DNA of 64,000 nt, from assembly GCA_012514145.1 (NCBI GenBank), contig JAAZAV010000019.1:1-64000 (forward strand), written 5' to 3'. The DNA comes from Clostridiales bacterium (lineage in GTDB: Bacteria > Bacillota > Clostridia > Oscillospirales > CAG-272). The notes under the pieces are model-generated. The model was not told the DNA's origin, ran no database searches, and saw only the letters and a program-made list of their open reading frames with translations. The translations under genes and the position numbers were made by a program. Positions 35,577 through 44,538 of the stretch are shown piece by piece. The stretch's first letter is position 1. Each line of letters opens with the position of its first letter.

Positions 35577-38333
35577 CTACAGTATTATCTTCGCCGAACT
35601 GCCGCCGGAACGTTCTTTGGTCACCACTATCTGCCGGCTGATACTTGATTTCAACTCCGCCACATGGGAGATCACGCCTATAAGCCGCCCGCTGCCGCTG
35701 AGGGTATTAAGAACGCGCACCGCCTGGCGCAGCGATTCATCGTCCAGCGAGCCGAAGCCCTCGTCTATGAACATGGTGTCAAGCCGAACTCCTCCCGATG
35801 AGGATTGAATCTCGTCGGAAAGGCCAAGCGCCAAAGAAAGAGCCGCCTTGAAGGATTCGCCGCCCGACAGCGATTTGACGCTTCGGGTGCTTCCGTTGTA
35901 GTGATCAACGATATCAAGCTCAAGTCCGGTCTGGGAGCGCAGATTATCCGCCGTCTCCCGGCGCTTAAGCTCATACTGACCGCTTGTCATCTGCATGAGC
36001 CGTCCGTTTGCCCGGGCTGTTATCCGGTCGAAGCAGGCGCTCTGTGCGTAAACCTCAAGTGACAGCTTCTCCATGCCGCTCACATTGCCCGAGGCGGTGT
36101 CCGACAGCGTCTTTACCGCCTGAAAGCGGCTCCGGCTGTTCTCGAAACTTTCAGACGCACTCTCGATGCCGGAGAGCGCCCTGCGGTTGGCGGTGAGACG
36201 GGCATGGACAGCCTTTTGTTCCTCACCGGCGGCGCTGCGCCTTGCATCGGTTTCGGCACGCCTTTCTTTTATACCCTCTTCGGGCTTCGGGGAGGCTGCC
36301 AGCATGGCTTCAAGCCGCCTGATGCTGCCGACCGCTTCGGAATGCTTCTGCCTTGCGTTGTCCAGCTTTTCGCTTAACTCCTTTATACTGCGGTCGATAT
36401 CATTTATGCGATTTTCCAGCCCTTTGAGAGCCGTTTCCGCCTCGGGTTTTGCCGCATAGCTGAGATTTGCCGCCATCTCATCGGCACGGGTCCGCTCTCT
36501 TGCGGCGGCCGACGCTTTCTCGGGCAGACGTGCGTTCAGTTCTCTTCCCCGATTCTCAAATTCGCCGACCTGCCGCTCTAATTCGGGTATCTGACGGTTC
36601 AGTTCCCCGAAGCGGGCGATTTTATTCTCCTCCGCCTTAATTTTGCTTTCGAGTTCCTCTTTGACCCGGGTACATTTAAGGATGATTCCCCTGACATCAA
36701 TATCGGCGGCGTCCCTGCCGTCGGGGAAGAGAGTCAGCGCCGCTTCCTTTACCGAAAGCCCGGCTGCTTCAGCCGTGCCCCTGGCATTGCCGGCGGCTTC
36801 GCTGGATTTTTGAGCCTTGCCGCGGGCTGTCTCGGCTGCATTTTTCGCCGCCTTCAATTCCGCCTCTGTGGGAGCGCCCGCGGAACATCGGGCGGGCGAG
36901 GGATGCTCCTTAGAGCCGCAGACGGGACATGGCTCGCCCGCTTTTAACGATGAAGCAAGCACTCCCGCCTGAGCGTCAAGGAACGCCCGGTCAAGCCGAC
37001 TATATTCCGCAGCCAGCTTGTCATAAAGGGCGGAGTCGCTTTCGTATTGCCTTGCCGCCTTTTCGCGATTGCGTATGCTTTCATTATGATTTATAATTGC
37101 CGCAGACAGGATGTTCGCCTGCCGGGCATGTGTTTTGCACTTCTCCAGCTCGAACTGCAGGCGGGCATGCTCCGCGGAGGCGCCCTCAAGCCCCGCCCGC
37201 TCAGTGCGTATGGCGTCAAGCGCAGTCCGCACCCGGTCAATCTCCCGCTCAAATTTCCGCAGCCCGTCACGCGCCGTTTTGTGAGCAGTTTCAGCCGCGT
37301 CCGCAGTCTGACGCTGCCGTTCAAGCTCCGAATATTTCGGCAGTTCGCCGCGGAGCCGCTGCGCCTGACCTGCCAGTTTTTCGCGCTCGGGCAGTGCTTC
37401 CTTTGCTTTCTCAAGCTGCGTCTCAAGCCCGCTTATGACGGGCGTCAGGCTGTCGCGCACATCCTTTGCCTCGGCAAGGGATACGCAGGCTTTTTCATAT
37501 TCCGCCGCCCTGCCCAGCGCCGCATCCAGCCGTTCAAGCTCTTCCGAGAGAGCCTTCGACAGTGCGTCAAGCTCTTCCTGCCGCCGGGTATCATCCTCGA
37601 TCAGCCGCTTGACAAGCTCCAACGCCTCGGCGCAGGGCATTCCTTCTGCGGACAGCTTTTCACCCGATTCGGCTTCCTCCGGGGGAAAAGTTATCGATTG
37701 AATATATTGATTCAGCCGCTGATTGTCCAGCTCGCATTTGTTTTTCAGACGGTTGGTATCTTCCTTCAGAAGCTCCTGTATCCTGCCGTATATCCCGGTG
37801 CCGAATATATCACGGAATATCTGCATCCGCTCGCCGGTACCGGCGTTGAGCAGCCGCATGAATTCGCCCTGGGCAAGCATGGCTATCTGGCAGAACTGAT
37901 CATGCCCTATGCCCAGCAGCGAAATTATCTCGCTGTTCACATCGGCGGTTTTTGATATAACTCTGCCGTCGGGCAGGGTCAGCGCCGCCGTCTGACGCAC
38001 ATTGACTTCCCCTTCGCCCCGCTTGGCGCTCCGAGTCTGGTCGGGGGTGCGCTCGATATGGTATATCTTCCCCCGATGCTCGAATTCCAACTCCACCGAG
38101 GCGGTGCTTTCGGCGGGCGCGTATTTGGAACGCAGTGACGACTGATCTTCCCGGTTTTTTCCCGACGCCTTGCCGTAGAGGGCAAATGTGAGTGCGTCGA
38201 ATATCATGGTCTTGCCGGCGCCGGTATCTCCGGTTATCAGATAGAGCCCGCTGCTGCCCAGGCTGCCAAGGTCCAGCTCGCAGCGCCCGGCATAGGGTCC
38301 GAAGGCGTTCATTACAAGCTTAAGCGGCTTCAA
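35577..38333 (-). CDS. sbcC: DNA repair exonuclease subunit SbcC (Rad50-like ATPase)
   Basis: A 918-residue SMC-like ATPase that, with SbcD, opens hairpin and protein-blocked DNA ends. Walker A GDTGAGKT near residue 35, long coiled coils on both sides of the zinc hook CPVCGSKEHP near 468, signature LSGGESFKAALSLALGLSD near 817, and Walker B MFIDEGFGSLDDE near 855. Start is TTG at 38333, preceded by GGGAG; no better ATG gives the family N-terminus. It lies 52 bases after sbcD. Confidence 0.95.
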   Translation of the reverse strand: MKPLKLVMNAFGPYAGRCELDLGSLGSSGLYLITGDTGAGKTMIFDALTFALYGKASGKNREDQSSLRSKYAPAESTASVELEFEHRGKIYHIERTPDQTRSAKRGEGEVNVRQTAALTLPDGRVISKTADVNSEIISLLGIGHDQFCQIAMLAQGEFMRLLNAGTGERMQIFRDIFGTGIYGRIQELLKEDTNRLKNKCELDNQRLNQYIQSITFPPEEAESGEKLSAEGMPCAEALELVKRLIEDDTRRQEELDALSKALSEELERLDAALGRAAEYEKACVSLAEAKDVRDSLTPVISGLETQLEKAKEALPEREKLAGQAQRLRGELPKYSELERQRQTADAAETAHKTARDGLRKFEREIDRVRTALDAIRTERAGLEGASAEHARLQFELEKCKTHARQANILSAAIINHNESIRNREKAARQYESDSALYDKLAAEYSRLDRAFLDAQAGVLASSLKAGEPCPVCGSKEHPSPARCSAGAPTEAELKAAKNAAETARGKAQKSSEAAGNARGTAEAAGLSVKEAALTLFPDGRDAADIDVRGIILKCTRVKEELESKIKAEENKIARFGELNRQIPELERQVGEFENRGRELNARLPEKASAAARERTRADEMAANLSYAAKPEAETALKGLENRINDIDRSIKELSEKLDNARQKHSEAVGSIRRLEAMLAASPKPEEGIKERRAETDARRSAAGEEQKAVHARLTANRRALSGIESASESFENSRSRFQAVKTLSDTASGNVSGMEKLSLEVYAQSACFDRITARANGRLMQMTSGQYELKRRETADNLRSQTGLELDIVDHYNGSTRSVKSLSGGESFKAALSLALGLSDEIQSSSGGVRLDTMFIDEGFGSLDDESLRQAVRVLNTLSGSGRLIGVISHVAELKSSISRQIVVTKERSGGSSAKIIL

Positions 38334-38385
38334 ACATCTCCCTCGCTTTCGTTGAATGTCATGGTTTTATTATCACATCCGCCGG

Positions 38386-39525
38386 TCAGCCGTTCCCGCC
38401 GCCCTCGGCGCGTATTATAAGGGATTTCAGGTAATCCGCCTGTTCATCGCTCATATCCCTGCCGTTCTGCCGCTTATACAGCCCGGCGAAAAGGTCATAG
38501 GTACTGATCCCCTTTTCGATTTGAGGCAGTTCCCCCGGGTCGGCGGCGGCGCGGGTACGTGTATTGTCGTAGGTCAGCTTCATGATGTTGGGGTATATGC
38601 TTCTCAGCGCCTCGACAGCGAAGGGACGCTCATCCTCGTCGGTGAGAACTATGTGCAGATAATCTTCGACGGCGGTGCCGTCATATACTCTCTTGTCGGT
38701 CAGTTCCTCATAACCTCCCCGAAGCACACGAAGCTCCCGCGGCGGAACAAGGGGCAGTTCCGACAGGGTAAGTCCGCCATCCCCGCCGATTTCGGCAACT
38801 GTGACCGACTTCTGCTGTTCCAGCTCCGACAGTGAATATTTCATCGGGCTGCCGCAGTAACGCACTCTATCGGCGGGCGACTGGGGTGAATGGATATGCC
38901 CCAGCGCCGTGTAGCAGAAGGGTTCAAAGGCGGAGACACCCACTATATCCGAGCCGCCTATGACGGCGGTTTCCGAGTCGCAGGTTTTGGCTCCGGCGGT
39001 AAACAGATGAGCCGCCAGCACGTTCCGACGCGCCGGATCGATCTTCATTGCCTCAACCGCCGCGCGAACCGCCCTGTCGGAATCGGTTATATCCTCTATA
39101 CTGAGATTTGCACGCACATCGGCGGGACGGACGAAGGGCAGCAGCCAGAAATCCACCTCGCCGTATTCGTCGCTGATGGTCACCGGGGATATATGTCCGT
39201 TATAGGGCTTGGCGATTATTACCCCGCTCCCCTCCATGAGCCGCGAGCCGAAGGAGAGGCGCTCCGGTGAGTCATGGTTGCCCGGCACCGCCAGCACGGG
39301 TATTTCATTCCTTGCGAAATCTGTCAGAAAATCGTCGAACATGCTCACCGCCTCGGCGGGCGGAGCGGGCTTGTCAAAGACGTCGCCGGCGATAATCATA
39401 GCGTCCGGGCGCTCTTTTTCAGCAAGCCGTAAAATCTGTTTAAGAATCGCGCGCTGATCTTCCATCAGCGAGTATCCGAAAAGCCGCAAACCGAGATGCA
39501 GGTCAGAAATATGAAAGATTTTCAC
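38386..39525 (-). CDS. sbcD: DNA repair exonuclease subunit SbcD (Mre11-like nuclease)
   Basis: A 379-residue Mn-dependent phosphoesterase, the nuclease partner of SbcC. Metal-binding motifs in order: HISDLHLG near residue 5, IIAGDVFDKPAP near 46, VPGNHDSPERLSFG near 82, VLAAHLF near 165, and YTALGHIHSPQ near 207. The C-terminal ~100 residues form the capping domain. It is transcribed first, then sbcC. Confidence 0.95.
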   Translation of the reverse strand: MKIFHISDLHLGLRLFGYSLMEDQRAILKQILRLAEKERPDAMIIAGDVFDKPAPPAEAVSMFDDFLTDFARNEIPVLAVPGNHDSPERLSFGSRLMEGSGVIIAKPYNGHISPVTISDEYGEVDFWLLPFVRPADVRANLSIEDITDSDRAVRAAVEAMKIDPARRNVLAAHLFTAGAKTCDSETAVIGGSDIVGVSAFEPFCYTALGHIHSPQSPADRVRYCGSPMKYSLSELEQQKSVTVAEIGGDGGLTLSELPLVPPRELRVLRGGYEELTDKRVYDGTAVEDYLHIVLTDEDERPFAVEALRSIYPNIMKLTYDNTRTRAAADPGELPQIEKGISTYDLFAGLYKRQNGRDMSDEQADYLKSLIIRAEGGGNG

Positions 39526-39580
39526 CCGAAATCGTATGCCTCCCCTGTCCCCGGCGCAGCCGGCGGTTTATTGTGCTTTG

Positions 39581-39609
39581 ATTCTACCATATTTCACGCC
39601 GCATTTCAA
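39581..39609 (-). promoter_or_regulatory. Promoter of sbcDC
   Basis: TTGAAA (39609-39604), 17-base spacer, TAGAAT (39586-39581) on the minus strand, about 55 bases before the sbcD ATG. Confidence 0.7.
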
Positions 39610-39689
39610 CATCAAACATGCAAAGCGTATTAAAAAAAGACGCTGAAATTTATTTGATCTTCTGTTTTCCGCAATTCGGCAAATAAAAG

Positions 39690-39735
39690 CAAAACGGCGG
39701 CCGGTACACGGCATAAACCGCATACCGACCGCGTT
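39690..39735 (-). terminator. Terminator of the GH31 operon
   Basis: On the minus strand AACGCGGTCGG...GGCCGCCGTT forms a long stem with a few G-U pairs and a bulge, followed by TTGCTTTTATTT. Confidence 0.65.
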
Positions 39736-39751
39736 TGTCAGGTTGTATAAA

Positions 39752-41461
39752 TCATACCCGTCTGTATACCGGGATGCCCCTGGTTTCCACCTTGAAGCGC
39801 CCCGACTTTACCGGCTCGCCGGTGAAGAAGTCCACCCAATCGGAGGCGACAGGCAGGTAGACCTCCCGCGTGTCGCCGGTTCCCGCCGCGATGGGCGCCA
39901 CCAGGAGATCGTCGCAGAAGAGCCACTCGTTGTCGATGCCGTAGGTCTCTTTGTCGTCGGTGTAATCCATGACCAGAGCCCGCACCGGCGGACGTCCGGT
40001 TTCGTGATATTCCTTAAACGCCTTCATCAGACGGGGTTTGAGGGTCTCGCGGAGTTTGAGCAGCTCCCGCACCTCCGCTTCGCACTCGTGCACCACCCAG
40101 GGAATGCCGTCATAGTTCCAGGCGTTCACCAGGCACTGCACCGAGAAGACTATCGTCTGCATGCGGCGCACGCACTCCTCCTTTGAGTGAGCCGAGCGGA
40201 ATTCCGGCGCCCACATTATCCCCGAGAAGCCCGAGTTCACCACGCCGCGGATGAAGTCCCTGTGGTCGTACAGGTCGCTGTAGAGCACGAAGGGATAGGA
40301 TGCGGCAAGGGCGCCGATGTTGCGCACCTGGGAGAGGGTGATATTGTCGCCCAGAGCGTCCATTACTGTCTTGATATAAAGGGTGCCGAAAAGCGAATGG
40401 TACTGTTCGCCGTCAAGCCCAGAGGGGAACTCCGAGATGAGCGGGAAGCTCCAGCCGCCGGTGTTGTCGCTTGAGTCGCATTCGTCCAGCTTGAAGCCGT
40501 CGATGCCCCGCTCCACCAGATAGGAACGTGTGTAGTCGGCGAAAATCTTCCGCCCCTCGGGGGTGGCGAAGTCGGGCACCAGTCCGCCCCAGACCAGCCA
40601 GTCGCCCGAATAGGGGGCGATTTCCTTGTGGAATTCCGCTTCGGGATGGGTGAAGGCATGCTGCCACAGGTTTATGTGGAAGCCCCGCTCCCGCAGGTAG
40701 GCGATAAAACCGTCCGGGTCGGGGTAGCGGTCGCTCCACTTGAAGGAACAGGAGTAGGCGTGGGTCTGCCAGCCCGGCTCAAGTCCGATGATGTCGCAGG
40801 GAATATCCGAACTGCGCAGATAGTCGGCGACCGACTTCACCTTTTCGCTGTCCCACTTGTAGTAGGCGCGGTAGAGCATGCCGAAGCCCCATTCGGGCAC
40901 CACCGGACCGCCTCCCGACAGCATGTTATATTGGCTGACAATATCGGTTATGCTGCCGCCCTCTATAACGTAGATGTCGATGCCGTCGGCGCAGGGAATG
41001 CGCACGCTCATTATCGCCGACGTCTCGGTGCGGGCGGCGTAAAGCGAGTTGATGTCACCCGCCGCCCCTCCCTCCGCCAATGTGAGGCTGTCGCCGTTGC
41101 GCTGCTTGCCGCAGTAGAATTCGGCGTAGCGGGCGGTGTCGAAATACATGCCGTAGCCCTTGTTTGTGACGAAAAAAGGCACGGGCGCATGGGATTCGCC
41201 GTTGCCGGTGGCGGGGTCGGCGTTGACATCCATGCGCAGCTTGCGGCTGCGGTGGGCGAAGGTCTTTAACTGCAGCCCGAAGCCGAAAATCTGACAGTCG
41301 TCTTCAATCGGGAACTCAACTATGAAGCCCTGCTTCGTGCGTTTGCAGGAGAAGCGGGATTCGGGATAGCTCACCCCGGTCTCCACATAATTAAAGCCGT
41401 CGCAGAACTTGGAGGGCACGAACTCCTCGGGGGTGCCGAAAGTAAATCTCTTCATGCTCAT
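39752..41461 (-). CDS. GH31 family glycoside hydrolase
   Basis: A 569-residue enzyme of the GH31 retaining alpha-glycosidase family (alpha-glucosidase, alpha-xylosidase, sulfoquinovosidase). N-terminal beta domain with FGFGLQLKTF near 60; barrel from about 170, where WGFGMLYRAYYKW begins. Candidate nucleophile Asp in DGFKLDECDSSD near 318, in the position of the family WxDMNE. Acid/base Asp candidate in VLYSDLYDHRDFIRG near 395; GFSGIMWAPEFRS follows. It is shorter than many GH31 proteins (700+). No signal peptide, so it acts on imported oligosaccharides. AGAGGCG stands 7 bases before the ATG. Last gene of a three-gene operon. Confidence 0.88.
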   Translation of the reverse strand: MSMKRFTFGTPEEFVPSKFCDGFNYVETGVSYPESRFSCKRTKQGFIVEFPIEDDCQIFGFGLQLKTFAHRSRKLRMDVNADPATGNGESHAPVPFFVTNKGYGMYFDTARYAEFYCGKQRNGDSLTLAEGGAAGDINSLYAARTETSAIMSVRIPCADGIDIYVIEGGSITDIVSQYNMLSGGGPVVPEWGFGMLYRAYYKWDSEKVKSVADYLRSSDIPCDIIGLEPGWQTHAYSCSFKWSDRYPDPDGFIAYLRERGFHINLWQHAFTHPEAEFHKEIAPYSGDWLVWGGLVPDFATPEGRKIFADYTRSYLVERGIDGFKLDECDSSDNTGGWSFPLISEFPSGLDGEQYHSLFGTLYIKTVMDALGDNITLSQVRNIGALAASYPFVLYSDLYDHRDFIRGVVNSGFSGIMWAPEFRSAHSKEECVRRMQTIVFSVQCLVNAWNYDGIPWVVHECEAEVRELLKLRETLKPRLMKAFKEYHETGRPPVRALVMDYTDDKETYGIDNEWLFCDDLLVAPIAAGTGDTREVYLPVASDWVDFFTGEPVKSGRFKVETRGIPVYRRV

Positions 41462-41494
41462 ACAGATACGCCTCTTATATAAATATTATTATTT

Positions 41495-42499
41495 TTATCT
41501 CTCTCCTGCCGCCCTGTCGCCGGTGACCGCGTAGAGCACCCGCTGAACCGCCAGATCGTGGGCGTAGGTGAAGGGATTGGTCTTGGCGCCGGTGACATAG
41601 CTGTAAAAATCTCGCATCATGTCGTCATAGCGGCAGTCCTTCGGCACATCGGCTATGTCCTCGTAGATTTTCATGTCCTCGTACGCCTTGTCCGCAATGC
41701 CAAGGTCCGAATAGGTCATGGTTATGGTGTTCTCGATGGGCATGATATTCACCGTGCCCCTGCTGCCCGAAACCATCAGCCCCCGCCGTCCCCAGCCGTT
41801 GACCTCGACCGATGAAACATATACCCTCGCCAGCGCCTTTTCGTATTCCAGCACCGCAAGATTGTTGTCCTCAAGGTCAACGCCGTCAAGTCCGGTGCGT
41901 TTCAGATAGGCATTCACCTTCAGCGGTTCGCCCAGGATATAGACGATAAGGTCGATGAGGTGGGAGCCGAGTATATACATGATGCCGCCCTTGAAGTTGG
42001 TCAGCCATTTTTTATAGCTCACCGGGTGGAAGGTGGACATCTCGGCGTTTATCGAGTAGATCTCGCCAAGTTTTCCCTGCCTGATGTATTCAAAGGTCCT
42101 TTGCACCGCCGGATTGTAGCGGTACATATAGCCAAGCTGCACCGCAAGCCCTTTGGTTTCGGCTTCGTGAAGCAGCTTTTTGTACTCGTCAAGAGTGCCG
42201 CTGCCCGGCTTGTCAAGATGGATATGCCTGCCGGCGTCGACGCAGCGCTGACCGTAACGGGTCAGGTTCCAGACGTCGCATTCGACAAGCACCGCGTCTG
42301 AGCGTTCGATTATCTCGTCCACCGACAATCGCGGCAGTCCCTCATACTCCTTCAAGCCGCCCCGTGAGGCTATCCAGTTCTCATCCTCCTCGGCGTATCC
42401 GATGACCTCGTAAAGCTCGGGCAGCTTGCGAACGGCGTGCATTTTCGCCGAACCGTGGTTGTGTCCGATGCCTATCTGTCCTATTTTAAGTTTTGACAC
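41495..42499 (-). CDS. Gfo/Idh/MocA family oxidoreductase
   Basis: A 334-residue NAD(P)-dependent sugar dehydrogenase-like protein. N-terminal KIGQIGIGHNHG near residue 5 forms the Rossmann loop; the EKP motif is replaced by HLDKPGSGTLDEY near 95. The C-terminal domain has NFKGGIMYILGSHLIDLI near 170 with a His that usually acts in catalysis. Start is GTG at 42499, with AAGGAG 10 bases upstream. It stands between the DUF4838 and GH31 genes in one operon, so it probably oxidises a product of those enzymes or assists an NAD-dependent cleavage. Confidence 0.87.
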   Translation of the reverse strand: MSKLKIGQIGIGHNHGSAKMHAVRKLPELYEVIGYAEEDENWIASRGGLKEYEGLPRLSVDEIIERSDAVLVECDVWNLTRYGQRCVDAGRHIHLDKPGSGTLDEYKKLLHEAETKGLAVQLGYMYRYNPAVQRTFEYIRQGKLGEIYSINAEMSTFHPVSYKKWLTNFKGGIMYILGSHLIDLIVYILGEPLKVNAYLKRTGLDGVDLEDNNLAVLEYEKALARVYVSSVEVNGWGRRGLMVSGSRGTVNIMPIENTITMTYSDLGIADKAYEDMKIYEDIADVPKDCRYDDMMRDFYSYVTGAKTNPFTYAHDLAVQRVLYAVTGDRAAGER

Positions 42500-42521
42500 G
42501 GCAGTATGTCTCCTTGCGTTC

Positions 42522-44276
42522 TTACATTCTGTAGTATATGCTGTCCCTGCCGCTGTTGTCGATATTATAGCGGGAGGTTTTCATCTTCTCAAGCGACCAT
42601 TCGAGATGCGCGCGCTCGCTGACCTCGGTTATCCGGTATGCTTTGAGCCTCCGTCCGAAGCCGTCGATAAGCAGGCTGCGCCCCTCGGTCTCCAGCGGCA
42701 GCCGCACGAGATATATATACTCATACGACAGACGGGCGCGGTCGACCCGTTCGTATATCTCGGGAGTTTCGGCGGCGGCAAGTGCGAGATCGCAGAGACG
42801 CAGGCTTTCCTCCACCAGTTCATCGGTGATGAACGCCGCGTCGGGGCGGTAGTAGATGCGCATGTCGGCGTCCTTCACCGCATCCTGCCACAGGTCAAGC
42901 GCCCGGCGTATATAGGGGGCGCCCGCTCCGAAATATCCGGCGAGGAAGTCGTTTATCGTCAGATCAAGGTCGATATCCGGGTTCCAGAACAGCCGCGCCT
43001 GCAGATATGCCTGAAGCTCCGCCATCGCGCCGTTTCCGCCGTGGGAGAAGTTGCCCTCGGTGAAAATGCCCTTTACGCCGCAGTCGCGGAAAAGTCTGAT
43101 ATTCTCCTGCAGCGACGCCAGATTCGGGAAGGGCGCTAAATAGTGGGAAAAGTTTGTACAGTAATCCCAGACGTAGAGATGCTTCGTCTTCTCCGACCAG
43201 TTCCGCAGATCCTCGACAAACTTCGCCTCGGTTGAGTCGGGCTGATTCTCGGCGTACCGGCTCAGCGGGCGACTGAAGGAGCACTCGATGTCGCAGAGCC
43301 GCACTATCACATTGTCATGGGCGCACAGGTTTTTCGGCGCTTTGCGCGAATACTGATATGCGAAAGTGTGCAGGAGGATGTCCGGATATTCGGCGCATAC
43401 TTCTTCGGCTACCGCGTTCGAGAAGGCTATTACCGAAGCCGCCGGTGAGCCCTCGGCTTCGTCAAGCGCCCGGCATTTTTCGCAGCGGCAGTATTCCCGG
43501 TTGTCGTTCTGTGCTATGGAAAACACCTTGCAGTCGGGGTTGGCTGCTATCCAGCTTTTCACCTTTTCAGCCGAGAGGCGGATAACCTCTTGGTTAGACA
43601 GGCATAACTGCGTGGGCTTGCGTACGCCGTCAACCTCGGCGTAATATTCGGGATGATCAGCGAAATATTCAAGTTCGGGCACAAGGTCAAGCATTGCGTG
43701 ATGAAAGTTGAAGAAGCGCACCATGCCGCCCTGTTTCAGGGATATGTCGGCCTTGCCCGAATTTATACGGTTCGCCGATGCGAATTTGCCGTCGAAGGCG
43801 TCCCGCCAATAGACATCCCGGCACTCGAACGCCGGATTCTCGGCAATATCAAGCTCGGGCACTTCAAGTTTGGGATTGAAGGGCAGCCGTTCCACCTTTG
43901 ACGAGAAGCGGCGATAGCCGCAGAAGCGTTCAAGAAAGGCATATACACCGTAGAGCACGCCCCGGGAGGTGGGGGAGACTATCACGATGTCCTCACCGCA
44001 TGAGCGTATGCGGAAGCCTTCGGGTTCAAGGTCTTCGGTGGGTACGTTATAGCCCAGATTCGGCCGCACACCCGGTCCCAGCAGGAATTCTGGGCCGTGC
44101 TTGTTGCTGACGCTGCTGCGCGATTTTATGTCGCTGTGATAGGGCACCAGCGCTCCGGTGGCGCGGTAGAGCAGCATGTTCAGCTGTTCCGCCGCGTAGC
44201 GCACTACCTCATCGGCGTTCCGTCCGGCCGTGATATACCAGTCCGAGCGGCCGCCTTCGGCAATAAGATGACTCAT
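42522..44276 (-). CDS. DUF4838 domain protein (alpha-glucuronidase-like)
   Basis: A 584-residue protein. Residues 1-130 resemble the N-terminal domain of GH67/GH20 enzymes, with RYAAEQLNMLLYRATGALVP. The centre is DUF4838: VFSIAQNDNREYCRCEKC near 255, ALDEAEGSPAASVIAFSNAV, YQYSRKAPKNLCAHDNVIVR and ECSFSRPL. The Cys pair in YCRCEKC may bind metal. Such proteins sit in glycan utilisation loci of gut bacteria and are probably hydrolases; substrate unknown. AAGGAGG stands 7 bases before the ATG. First gene of the operon divergent from the AraC regulator. Confidence 0.82.
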   Translation of the reverse strand: MSHLIAEGGRSDWYITAGRNADEVVRYAAEQLNMLLYRATGALVPYHSDIKSRSSVSNKHGPEFLLGPGVRPNLGYNVPTEDLEPEGFRIRSCGEDIVIVSPTSRGVLYGVYAFLERFCGYRRFSSKVERLPFNPKLEVPELDIAENPAFECRDVYWRDAFDGKFASANRINSGKADISLKQGGMVRFFNFHHAMLDLVPELEYFADHPEYYAEVDGVRKPTQLCLSNQEVIRLSAEKVKSWIAANPDCKVFSIAQNDNREYCRCEKCRALDEAEGSPAASVIAFSNAVAEEVCAEYPDILLHTFAYQYSRKAPKNLCAHDNVIVRLCDIECSFSRPLSRYAENQPDSTEAKFVEDLRNWSEKTKHLYVWDYCTNFSHYLAPFPNLASLQENIRLFRDCGVKGIFTEGNFSHGGNGAMAELQAYLQARLFWNPDIDLDLTINDFLAGYFGAGAPYIRRALDLWQDAVKDADMRIYYRPDAAFITDELVEESLRLCDLALAAAETPEIYERVDRARLSYEYIYLVRLPLETEGRSLLIDGFGRRLKAYRITEVSERAHLEWSLEKMKTSRYNIDNSGRDSIYYRM

Positions 44277-44321
44277 GTTTCTGCCTCCTTGTCGGGGTGT
44301 GGTTTTTTCGTCCTTTAGATT

Positions 44322-44350
44322 ATTATACCACCGGCATAAAAACCTGTCAA
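44322..44350 (-). promoter_or_regulatory. Consensus promoter of the DUF4838-dehydrogenase-GH31 operon
   Basis: TTGACA (44350-44345), 17-base spacer, TATAAT (44327-44322) on the minus strand, 46 bases before the ATG. Confidence 0.85.
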
Positions 44351-44360
44351 CGCACGAAAA

Positions 44361-44392
44361 CGGTATATTTCGCGCTTGCTTATCGGTATATT
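44361..44392. promoter_or_regulatory. Direct repeat between divergent promoters, candidate AraC operator
   Basis: CGGTATATT occurs at 44361-44369 and again at 44384-44392, a 23-base period. The first copy lies just upstream of the minus-strand -35 box; the second lies in the spacer of the plus-strand promoter. AraC-type regulators often bind direct half-sites about two helical turns apart. Confidence 0.5.
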
Positions 44393-44404
44393 CTGTGATA
44401 TAAT
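44376..44404 (+). promoter_or_regulatory. Promoter of the AraC regulator gene
   Basis: TTGCTT (44376-44381), 17-base spacer, TATAAT (44399-44404). The leader to the ATG at 44539 is about 130 bases. Confidence 0.65.
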
Positions 44405-44538
44405 TATTAAAAATCCGGGGGCTGAATGCCCGAATATACTGTTTTTAATGTAAATCACCAGCCGATCATATGCCGTCCGGCATGACTTGCTTTAATGTTA
44501 ATGTTAATCCGCCTTGATTGTTTTGAAACGGGAATAAC

